Shown: positions 20,342 through 30,100 of the stretch, piece by piece
Layout: every line of letters starts with the position of its first letter
How positions within the stretch are numbered: position 1 is the first letter of the stretch
Assembly (NCBI GenBank): GCA_012845835.1
Contig: JABAKD010000010.1
Coordinates: forward strand, 9,419,599-9,483,598
Reading direction: 5' to 3'
DNA from: Undaria pinnatifida
Taxonomy: Eukaryota > Sar > Phaeophyceae > Laminariales > Alariaceae
DNA: 64,000 bases
The notes under the pieces: model-generated
What the model saw: only the letters and a program-made list of their open reading frames with translations
Told to the model about the DNA's origin: nothing
Database searches by the model: none
Translations under genes and position numbers: made by a program

Positions 20342-22273
20342 TTGCTAAACGACGAGCCAGTTCGCATCTACGTTCCCCTGCTCATGCGCCCTTGGATCAT
20401 GCAAGCTTGCCACTCGACGGCCTCCTGCCACCTTGGCACCACGCGCACGTTGCGCATGCTGGAGCGTTTTTATTGGTGGATTGGCATGAGTGTGTGTACC
20501 CGGTGGTGGCTTCGCCACTGCTTGAAGTGCCAAGCGCGAAAAACCCCACGGCTGACTGTCCGCTGGCCCATCATCACAATGCCTCTGCCGGAAGGTCCAG
20601 GTATCGCCGTCAGTGTTGACTACTTCGGCCCCCTTCCGGTCACACCGCGAGGCAACACCTACATCCTGCTGTTCACCGATCGCTTCAGTCGTCGGGCCGA
20701 CATGTTCCCCGTCACTGCCGCTGAGTTCACCGCGGAAGGTACAGCCAATATCTTGGTGAACCAATACATCCCCTTGTGGGGGTGCCCGCGCACCATACTC
20801 TCGGACAACGGACTGCAGTTCTGCTCCAAGCTTTCACAAGCTGTATATCAGCTGTTGGGTGTGCACAAGCTTGCTACAAGCTCCTACCATCCCAACTGTA
20901 ACGGGGGCGTTGAGCGGGTAAATCACACTATGGCACAAATGCTGGCTATGGTCGTCAACGAGCGACAAGACGACTGGGACTTGCATCTGCCCCACGTCGA
21001 ATTCGCTTACAACAACTCTGTCAGCGCGGCGACGGGTTTGGCGCCCAACGAGGTTCACATGGGCAGACTCCCACGGCTCCCCCTGACGAGTTTCGACCGC
21101 AAAGGTGTCGTGGGACACCAGAGTCTGGCCCGTGACCACCTGGCCTATTGCGATTTGGCCACCGACCGGCAAAAGCGCGCGAACGACATTGTCCGCGCAC
21201 ACCACGCCTTCACCGTTTCCCGTGTTAACCGCAGAAACTCCGCCCTCGCCGACGCGCTGCGTCCAGCACCTAACTTTACTGTGGGTGGTTGGGCATGGGT
21301 ATACAATTCTGCCTCTACCATCCGCCAGGGTGTGAAGGCGAATACCGACGCCAAGGTACTAAACGCCAAACTCGCGTTTAACTGGACGGGCCCATACAAG
21401 GTCCTGGCCGTCGGTCCCTGCTCCGCCGCCGAGACCCCGGACGGCTCGCCGCTCGGGAGCAACCTCCTTTATTTGAATCTCCCTTCCGACCTGCCTGGTT
21501 CGGACGCTCGTCGGCGTGTGGCCATCGAGCGCTGCAAACCCTGTGCCAACCCCCACGACAGCGGGGACATGCCCAAATACCTACCGGCGGGGCTGACACA
21601 GAATGTGCTCAACAAATTTTCCAAGAAGTCCCCGCCGTACCACGTCACTCAAGACGACTTTTCGACTCCCCTACAACGGCTGGAGGTGGAGCAGATCACT
21701 GGTCATCAGTCGGTACGGGGGCGAGGTGGCGTCATCGCGGTGTTATACAAGACGCATTGGGCGGGACTCTTCGAACCGTCCTGGGAGCGGGAAATGGACC
21801 TTCACCTCTCCCGCTCCCACATCTTGCGTTATTGGGCCGGAACCCCGGACCAGCACCGCCAAACCAACCGTCTTTACCGCCGAATGCGGATCGGGGCGGC
21901 ACAGCGTGAGCTCTCCCGCAACAACGGGGAACGTTTCCTAGCGCCGGGCTACGCCTGTGTTCCCCGCACCGATTGGCTCCGTCGCTACCACGACACCGTA
22001 CTTCCTAAGGGAGCCCACGTTTGGTACAAGGGAGACGATGGTTTATGGTGGCTAGGAAAAATCAGCGCGAGCACTACCGAGGACAAGGTATACCTGGTCC
22101 GCTTTCTGGACGACCCGGGACCGATTAAACTCCCTCTTCCCCCGGCACGCTACACGACTTCAACGGGAGCCGTGCGAGGCCCTTGGTGCTTGCAAGTTCA
22201 CATCGCCAGTGCGTTTCCTCGGAGAATCCAACGTAACGTAGACGAATCTCGAGGCGCGGCCGTGGCCAGTTGA
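20342..22273 (+). CDS. Ty3/gypsy integrase with chromo-like and Tudor-like domains
   Basis: Inserts retrotransposon cDNA into chromosomes. In the 643-codon open frame: an H2C2 zinc-binding domain (residues 23-63, CHSTASCH then HCLKC), the catalytic core with D93 (SVDYFGPL), D155 (LSDNGLQF) and E191 (GGVERVNH), an exact D-D-35-E arrangement, the GPY module (residues 347-355, NWTGPYKVL), a chromo-like domain (about 447-498, LEVEQITG to HILRYW) and a C-terminal Tudor-like fold (about 554-606, WYKGDDGLWWLGKIS to VRFLDDPGP). The start is not a true start codon; it is where the frame opens after a shift from the upstream polyprotein. All catalytic residues are kept although the rest of the element is broken. 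Confidence 0.9.
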   Translation: MLNDEPVRIYVPLLMRPWIMQACHSTASCHLGTTRTLRMLERFYWWIGMSVCTRWWLRHCLKCQARKTPRLTVRWPIITMPLPEGPGIAVSVDYFGPLPVTPRGNTYILLFTDRFSRRADMFPVTAAEFTAEGTANILVNQYIPLWGCPRTILSDNGLQFCSKLSQAVYQLLGVHKLATSSYHPNCNGGVERVNHTMAQMLAMVVNERQDDWDLHLPHVEFAYNNSVSAATGLAPNEVHMGRLPRLPLTSFDRKGVVGHQSLARDHLAYCDLATDRQKRANDIVRAHHAFTVSRVNRRNSALADALRPAPNFTVGGWAWVYNSASTIRQGVKANTDAKVLNAKLAFNWTGPYKVLAVGPCSAAETPDGSPLGSNLLYLNLPSDLPGSDARRRVAIERCKPCANPHDSGDMPKYLPAGLTQNVLNKFSKKSPPYHVTQDDFSTPLQRLEVEQITGHQSVRGRGGVIAVLYKTHWAGLFEPSWEREMDLHLSRSHILRYWAGTPDQHRQTNRLYRRMRIGAAQRELSRNNGERFLAPGYACVPRTDWLRRYHDTVLPKGAHVWYKGDDGLWWLGKISASTTEDKVYLVRFLDDPGPIKLPLPPARYTTSTGAVRGPWCLQVHIASAFPRRIQRNVDESRGAAVAS

Positions 22274-23245
22274 CTTCCAAGCCACCACCGCTTCTCGATA
22301 GTTCTTCATTTTTTTGAGGTATGAGTTTTGCGTCTTTGCCTTTGGGTCATTCGTAGTGTCCTGAGGGTCTTCATCGAGTTTTGGGGCGGTTCTTTCAAAA
22401 AAAAAATATATATTTTCTGTCCTGCCGAACCCCCTGCTCAGTGCCGGGTCAGGGTTCGGGTAAAACGCCGCTATCTGAGGCGCAGGGCTGTCGCCTTTTT
22501 GTCATTGTTCAAATTCGCCCTGCCGACGCCCTCCTCAGCCCAGAGCCGGGGGGCGACCAGTGTACGGGTCTGTGTGTCTTCTTTTATGTTTTGTGTGTTG
22601 TATTTGTTCTGCTTTGTTTTTTTTTGTCGTCTAAATACTTCCTCCCCCAGCGGGGCAGTATGTGTTGACAACTTCCATCCCGGGTATTCGTCGTTTCCTC
22701 GTCTAACCCCCCGCCTTGCCGATGGCCCGCGGGAGGTTTTTCGCATTACTTCTCCCTTGTGTTAGCGCCTGTGTTCCCCTCCATATCGACGAGGGCTCGC
22801 CTCGCCATAGTACTTTTTCTGTGGTTGGTTTACCGCAGAGCCTTTCCTGCCCCCCCCGCCACACCGACGGCATGCGGCAGGTTCTAGAGCCTTTTCTGCC
22901 CCCCCCGCCACCCCGGCGGCATACGGCAGGTTTTTGATGGGTGACTATTGCCTTGCTGTAGGGTCTGCTTTTCTTTCTACTGCTTTTCTTCGCGTGTTCC
23001 TGGCTCCATAGCCAGACGGTTAGAGGTGTGGGAGTGGGGTTTGAGGAGCCGCATCTTCGACTCATGGTCTAGTTCGTAGAACCGGAGTTTCCCCGAATCT
23101 CCCATATTTCTGCATATGCGACTCATCAGGGTGGGCTAGTGTTAAGATACGGCCTCGAAAGGCCTGTAGGTATCCGAATTTGAGATCATTTGGATGGGTT
23201 TCGTATGATAAGGTTGGCGGTTTATATTCGGGGAAGTTAGGAATT
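22274..23245. other. Region downstream of gypsy integrase, no gene
   Basis: Contains CAG/TGCC-rich sequence with GCATGCGGCAGGTT-like words repeated near 22850-22935. It could include part of a 3' LTR, since it directly follows the end of pol, but no matching 5' copy was recognised. Confidence 0.35.
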
Positions 23246-23271
23246 AGATCGGAGGCACGCGCCTCCGATCT
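23246..23271. other. Perfect 11-bp stem hairpin
   Basis: AGATCGGAGGC, loop ACGC, GCCTCCGATCT. The stem is perfect and isolated in gene-free DNA. It has no T tract after it and no evident role. Confidence 0.7.
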
Positions 23272-23470
23272 CAGAAGCTATCCCGGGCTCTGGTGGAAAC
23301 GAATAAAGCTACATCTCTACGAAGGAACGAAAGTGAGTACTCTCCGAGGACCTGCTCAATTGGCAGACCTGCAGGGGACACTCTGTGTCTCCCACCTATT
23401 AATTTCACATGTAGGCGATGGTGCGGGTGGCGGGGAAGAAGGGGGGTGGGGAGGGGGGGGGGGTTAAATG

Positions 23471-23555
23471 AATTGGAGCTACGGCATGGCTGGCTGGATA
23501 GGTAATGAGATGATATCACCTGTCTGGTAGTATTCTTTACTCTAGCAGACTTGAT
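23471..23555 (+). repeat. Dispersed repeat AATTGGAGCTACGG, copy 2
   Basis: Same orientation as the copy at 17731, with shared words GAGCTACGG, CACCTGTCTGGTAGT and TTTACTCTAGCAG. G runs lie on both sides (23440-23462 and 23565-23597). Confidence 0.65.
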
Positions 23556-23599
23556 TGTAGGTGAGGCGGGGGGGGAGCGGGGGGGGGGGGGGGGGTGAT

Positions 23600-25190
23600 G
23601 GTGGTGATGGCGGGGAACGAAGGTGGATGATAGCAACATATTCTACCTGCGTGTCACGTGCAGATGCCCACTATTTCAAAGATAAGCTATGAAGAGGAAG
23701 GGAGGAAAATGATATAACGTAGCGGGGAAAGGATGGTACATAGTCTATACCATGACGACTAAGAATGCGTGCCAGATATGATAGATTATTCAACAGGTGC
23801 GTGATCTTGACACTCAACTGATATTTCAACCATACAGTAGACCATACATTCAGCACAATCAATAACTTCTTGCCGATGTGGGACTCTGAAATCACCAATT
23901 GTAAGGCAGAGATACATATTGCAAATGCAGCAAGCAAGGCGATGTATAGACTATGCCACCGCCAATGAACGCTATAGACTATATATCATACCGGCCGCCG
24001 GCAGTGTTCTTGATTCGAAACACAGCTTTTTAGTCTACACATACATGTCATGTGCAGTAGTGCGTGCGTCATGCAACGAACGAACGAATGGCGAATCCTC
24101 GTAGCCAATGCCGACTAGGAGTATGCCAATAGCCAATGCCAGGTAACATATACTACTGTAGTATAACAGCTCTGGTGTGCTGCTGCTGTAGCAGGTAAGA
24201 CTACTAAAATACTGGTCTTTTCCTGGCAGAAGCATAACATCTAACATCAGCCGCCGACGTGAAGTCAACTCTTCTACGTTCAGGTGCATTATATATGTCG
24301 GGTGGAGCCTACGTAGTACGTACAGCATAGTAGTGATGTCATCGTAGAATTGTAGGGTAGGCAGTATGCATGCATACGCTCGTGACTCGTGATTCCCGTG
24401 TGCATTATATCGAAATGTCGTCACATCGCCGTCGGTTGCAGCATCGTCGCTTCGAGGGAAAAAACGCGCAAGAAGTGGCGTTACATCCGTTTCACGTTAC
24501 GTTTCGCGTGATTTTTCTTACGTACGTCCCACCCTGTTGTTCCGCATGCAGGCGCACAGCGCACAGCAGCAGCAGCACCCGAACCAGCACCAGCAGGGGT
24601 CCTTTTAGCTGATCGATTGCTATGAATCGTTAGAGGTTTCTTGTTAGAACCAACGCCCCATCAACGGAGCCGCGCGCCAAGCGCAAGCGCGCAACCCAAC
24701 GCGGGAGGTACGCCCCATCATCATCAGGTGAGGTCGGTTGTTTTCGTTGTGATTTTCCGTATCCATCGGCAAGGGAAGCGCCGTTCCGCTGGTGGTGTGC
24801 TCTGCTGTACTCGCAGGGCTATGCACGCCAGACTCCTGAAGAATCGAGAGTGATCATCGATTCCCCTTGCATCCGATCCTAAACGTGCATCCGTCGGTAG
24901 GACGCCCCAGTAGTATCGTATACCAGGTACCAGGTGCCGGGTAGGTACTTTTATTTCGTCGGTTCAACGAAACTGACATTTCGAAGAAATATAGTCAAGT
25001 CTATTATGTGAGTATTGCTTCGTTGGTGGTCCACCAGGGACGGAAGCCATCTGACCGGACCGTTGGTGAGGCAAAATGGTGTGGTTAGTGGGCATATGTG
25101 CCCCGTGGGCCGGAAGCAGCTGACCCACGGAATCCAGAAGGGAAAAAACGAAAAAAAAAACGAAAAACAAGTAATAATTACCATGTGCTT
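23600..25190. other. Intergenic stretch, no supported gene
   Basis: No recognisable coding sequence. Contains TACCAGGTA at 24921 followed at once by a one-mismatch copy. Short CAG and GCAGCAG runs occur near 24560. Confidence 0.4.
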
Positions 25191-25194
25191 CGTA

Positions 25195-25440
25195 TACGCT
25201 ACGACATATGGGCCTTGGCCCGGCCCGTCAAATCCCCGGGCCACCCCACAAAAATGGCGGGCCGGCCCGTATGAAGCCCGTGTCTCATGGGCCTTGAAGT
25301 CAATGTCATGGTATGGGCCGGGCCGGACCTGGCCGGCAAATTCGAGAATGTCATGGACCGGGCCGTGGCCCATCAGATGAAAAATTGACGGGCCGGGCCA
25401 GGCCGGGCCGCGACCCACCTAATGGAAATTGATGGGTTGG
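25195..25440. repeat. GGGCCGGGCC-rich repeat region
   Basis: Repeated GGGCCGGGCC and GGCCCGTC words mixed with TGGGCC and ATGTCATGG segments over about 250 bp. A smaller patch recurs at 25845-25880. Confidence 0.65.
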
Positions 25441-25456
25441 CCCGGGCTGCGGGCAT

Positions 25457-25532
25457 GAAGGATATTAGTGCGTTTGACCACTGGTAAAAGGTTAACCAAT
25501 TGTCTACGCAAACTAAGCCTTATAACACTCTT
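25457..25532 (-). repeat. SINE-like repeat, truncated copy
   Basis: Shares TTTGACCACTGGTAAAAGGT, TAACCAATTG and ACTAAGCCTTATAACA with the fuller copies at 25676 and (reversed) 53575. It lacks the tRNA-like part. Confidence 0.6.
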
Positions 25533-25675
25533 TCCCCCTGGAACGGCGAGATAGAATAGCACATTGGCCAGACTCACGGGCGGACGTGTCAATATCCACG
25601 CGGCTCCATTTCCTGGGGATACCGGGGAAATAATTTTCATGTTCCGACATGGGGAAGGTTTTGAAGGTTTTTATT

Positions 25676-25826
25676 GATGGGTGGTGAGATTCGAACTCAC
25701 GACCCTAAAACCCATGGTCCTGCCGACGGCGCTATTTGTTAAGGGATTAGAGGGTACTACTGACAGTCTGTTTGACCACTGGTAGAAAGCTAACCAATTG
25801 CCTACCCAGACTAAGCCTTGTAACAC
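25676..25826 (-). repeat. tRNA-derived SINE-like element
   Basis: Read on the minus strand, it contains TAGCGCCGTCGG (like a pol III A box) and GGTCGTGAGTTCGAATCTC (B box, T-arm like), with CAT between them, recalling an elongator tRNA-Met. The other side is the shared CTTAGTCTGG...GGTTAGC...CAGTGG body. No intact acceptor stem can pair, so it is not a working tRNA. Confidence 0.65.
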
Positions 25827-25829
25827 CAT

Positions 25830-27123
25830 CATACGAAAATTGATCGGCTGGCCGGGCCCAACCCAGGCCCGGTCCACTAACGTCGGTCCGTGATAAGCCC
25901 TGGAAAACACGACAGAGACAGGCAATGGCCAGTGGGGCAATGCTGCCTTATTTATAGTCTTGCGAAGGTTTGAGCAGTTCTGGGGCGTCCCGTCGACGCT
26001 TCACGTACAGCCTAGTATCTAATAATAGCATCACCTACTCGCACCTGGCTGTGACCATGCAACGAATTGTCAGATGTTTTAGTGTGCTGTGCTTCCAACG
26101 AAAGATGCAGCAGATGGTTCGTACTTGTTTCCGGTAATTTGGAGAACCTGCGAAGGTGATTTAATGTCCTGTGTACTGCTGAGTTGTTGTCGATTCTGGT
26201 GAAAATAAACAAGTAAGCCCGTGCTTCCTGTAGATCAGTCCATGTTTGCCCTTCTCCTGAGAGAGTAACTGACCTGGAGCATCGTGTTTCGACACTCCAG
26301 CAAGCACCTAGTTACATCTCAATCTCAAAGCTCCCGTACCAGAATCTCTTTTCTTTTGTTGTTGTTGGTTATGTAGCGATTGCCGCAAGCCTAACGTATA
26401 GCAGCATTCGTCAACCACAGATATTTACCGCAACGCCTACCTACTGATCTACAAGTACCTCTTCACTACGTGATCGTATCCGGCAGTGGTGGCGTTGGAT
26501 ACCGACAGCACCCTTGTCAGCATGCTGCCTTGCAACGCTGGATGTCGCCGGCGGCATATAGCAGTGCAGACGCGGCAGTTGTTTTCGGCTGCATTTGTAT
26601 ACTGTGTACGGTATTCGGGCTCATATCGCACCTGCCATCATACCTGATGGTACAGAGCATAGAGTATCTACAGTATTGTTCTCGCTTACGTAGTATTTTT
26701 TTGGGCCGCGCTTGTAGTACAGCAGTATCTCTCACTTTTTTTGTTTTTCTGTCTGAAAATCTTGATTCGTTAACATATCGTTTTTCTAACGACGTAATGG
26801 CGTTGCAGCCTTCGATGCAAATGACTTCCAGTAAGCCAACTGCTGTGTGTATGTATATGTATGTACACCACCCAGTCTACGTCCTGAAGAAATTAATCAA
26901 GGCGTGGTAATTTAACCACTAGCGGTGCACTTTTTTGTGGAATTTTTATTTCACCCGCCATTTTGTAGCCGTCACCTTTGCAGTCTGACCAAGCTGCAAA
27001 AAACGTGGGTGTTGATTTACCCCTTACCCTTAACCAACCGTGGTCCGCGATCCCTCTACTACCAATCTTCGTCTTGGATTCGTTCACGCGCAGCAGGTAG
27101 GTGAGGAGTCCAACTGCCGCGAA
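25830..27123. other. Upstream region of kinase gene, no supported gene
   Basis: No recognised protein. A 146-codon plus frame at 26470-26910 has two hydrophobic stretches but no known motif and is not called. The kinase promoter is presumably near 26900-27123, but no specific element can be named. Confidence 0.35.
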
Positions 27124-30100
27124 ATGCACTTTGCTGCATCAAGCCGCGCGGGGGGTGCTGCAAACGATCACCTTGGCCCAGCCGTCGCCTCGGGGCGACT
27201 ATCAAGCAAAGAGCAAGCCGAAGAAGTTTTTACAAAGGCCCTTCTTGCGGTCGCCAGCCACCTGAAGTCGTGAGTGTTCTCCTGCGTCGCGTTTCTTTGT
27301 TCTTATAGTTGCGGGCGTTACCGTTTAAGAATGGTTAGGGTTGGTAATTGAGCTACTACTTAGAGACGTGCTTGTACTGACCGACGGCTGTTAACCCCTT
27401 TTGCAACCGAGGTACCGAAAATACGACGAATGAGGTGTTGTTGAGCATGTATTAACAGCGTGCAGCAGTACAAGTGTCGTCATGCTACGCGCGTCTAGTA
27501 CATCTTACTTTCGCCGCTCCGACCCACGCCTTACAGCGGAAGCTTGGGCTGCTTCACATAGTGGATGCTGTGATCGCCATTTATTTCCATTTTTTTTTGT
27601 TGTCCTCTCTGAAACCCAAGGGGGTTTGAATTAATATTAGCTGGGGAGTGAAGCACAGCTATCTTTCTCCTCGGTTGTTGTTTTTTCGTGCGCGGGTGTG
27701 TTGTGTTAGCTTTAGCTTTGCGTTATCCAGCCTGCAGTTCTCACAATGGACGATTAAACAGGTGGGGCCCGGTTATGCCTTGCCATGAACCCTGGTTCCG
27801 ACACAAATAAGCCATCCATGTCAAACAACATACCCCCCCCGCATCCTTAATCGAGGAACTTCCCGGGTCTTCCAGGGCAACAGCATCATGCTCAACCTGA
27901 CGAGCCGTACCACAGAGTTCCATATATCGCATGCCTCAGCTCTCCACTCTGCGGTAACGTGACACTATTGGAATCGCAGTGAAACCCTATGCAACAGCAC
28001 AGATGCCCTGCGAATTCAAGCGGCAGACACCCAACATAAGCCACGAAGTAACGGCGATGTATGATATGAAGACGCGGCTGACATGGAATCTGAGCATTCC
28101 ATTGAACACACCCGCGCAACACCGCAGTAGCTAAATCGGCGTCCTTCCGTCCGCCCCTCCGCCCTGCTCACGTTAAAAGACCGAAAAAGGTGCCGAACGG
28201 GTTATTCAATGCTGGCCTTGCCATCGTCCTCGTCGCTCTTGCCGACTCACCTACGTCGCTCAAGTGTCAGCAGCTACAGTTGTCTTCCGGCGCTGACCGC
28301 GGGAGGGCGGCAATCGGTATCGTCTCCAAATGGGCATCGGAAATGTGCAAAAGGAAAAAGAAGAGTGAGGTTGCCCTCGCGCTTTTGAGGAAGGCAGAAA
28401 ACGCCTCCTCAGCCAACAAGGCGATTCTATTGCGGCGCTTTGGTTTGGTTCGAAACCCGGTCTCTATCTGCCGGGCGTTGGAGATAGTGGTGAAGGCGTT
28501 GGTCAAAGCGCTGACTAACGCCGAGGCGGTGACGAAAGACAGCTCTAACGAGACCAACGCCGCCACCACCGACGGGCTCGTTCTCCCCGTCTCGTTCTTA
28601 CCCGCTGGTGGAACGTTGATGACTCGACAAGGAGAACGATCGAAAGCACAGTCTACGGCTACCAATGGGCTCATTCTCCCCGTCAGCAAACTCTCGGCCT
28701 TACCCGCTGGTGAAACTTTGATACTTCGACGAAAAGAACCGTTTCAGACCAAATCTACGGTAGACAAAAGAACAGGTCAACAGGCGAGGATGTCCGGTAC
28801 GGCGGGTACCTCTACGGTAACCGAATGCGCCGGGGCCCGCGAAGGCGGAACGGGGAGCGGGACGGTCGTGATAGCCGCGACCCAAGTTATTGGCGATGTC
28901 AGCGCCGTAGTTGGTGTTGGTTCTGTCGAGAGAACTACTCATGACAAAGTTGCGACACCTGGCGGTAAAGGGGCAGCTGCAGACGTAGCGGCGAACGAGG
29001 ACAACAGCCCGCACTCCGGAGCTAGTCGAAAGCGTTCTCTCCAACTGCCGCGAGAGGTAAAGTGCGAGGTTGGAACAGGAACTAAAGCCGAGCGTGGCGC
29101 CGACAGAAAAGCCGTCGCCATTGATTATGAGCCATCAGTTTCTGTCGACGGGACCAGCCATGACCAGGCTGCGACGCCAAGCGATAGCGGGGTCGCTGTC
29201 GATGTAGCGACGAATTTGGGCGGCAGCCCGCACTGTGGAGCTAATGGAATATGTTCTCTCCAAATAACACGAGAGAACAAGTGCGAAGGTGGGAGAGGGT
29301 TCAAGACCGAGGGTGGAGCAGATAGAAAGTTCATCGCCGTTGATTCGAAGCCAACAGTTTCGGACGGTGGGACCAGTCATGACAAGACTGCGACACCTGG
29401 CGATAAGGGGGCCGCCATAAAGAAAGCAAAGGACTGGAACAGCAGCCCGGATTGCGGGGCTAGTGGAACGCGTCCTCTCCAACTGACTCAAGGGAAGGGT
29501 GGAAAAGGGACCCAAGGTGGCACCGATAGGCAAGCTGTCGCCACTGTATCGCAGCCAATAATTGCCATAGCTCGACCGCCAGCAAAGGTTAGCTTAGGAC
29601 AGCCGCCGCGGGGAAGCCCCCTTTGCGCGACCAAGGGTGTAGTGGACAGACGACAACAAGATCCCCTCGGTGAACCAGCCGTGACTGCAGGAGCTGTGCT
29701 AAAGGAACGGGATCGTTGTCGCGACGAAATTCAACCGAACGATGTCGCCGATAAAACTGCTCGCCCTCTTACACTAGAATGGAGAGTCAGATCTGGGGAC
29801 AACTCTGCTCGCCCTCCTGCGCTAGAGTGGAGAGTTGGGTGCGGGGGTGGGGTCGGGGGCTCTAGAAAATCTGAGATGCAGAAAAAGCTCGCAGATGTCA
29901 AACTAGAGGTAGCCGACGGCCGCTCTGCCGTTGTTCGAGCCGGAAAGCTGTGCGCTTGGGCACCCACCCCTCTTATCGAACTCCAAGAGACTATGTTCAA
30001 ACGCTTCAAATGTCAGATGAAGAAGGCTATTGCGGGGCGAGCAATGGCCAACCTCTTGTTTAACCGAGAACAGCAACTCCGTAAGGACGAAACCGACAGA

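Larger units (their letters stand above)
18068..22273 (+). mobile_element. Deleted Ty3/gypsy LTR retrotransposon
   Basis: Remains in consistent plus orientation: NADAR domain (18068-18520), possible aspartic protease (18662-18895), low-complexity and repeat region (18900-19775), linker before integrase (19776-20341), and integrase with chromo-like and Tudor-like domains (20342-22273). No reverse transcriptase YxDD motif or RNase H was found, so the central part of pol is missing. Clear long terminal repeats were not identified. Several frame breaks are present. The integrase frame itself is open over 643 codons, which suggests a fairly recent copy with an internal deletion or rearrangement. 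Confidence 0.85.

Noticed and set aside
25676-25760. tRNA-Met gene
   Set aside because: A- and B-box-like words are present, but no acceptor or D stem can pair and copies share a non-tRNA body, so SINE-like is the better reading.
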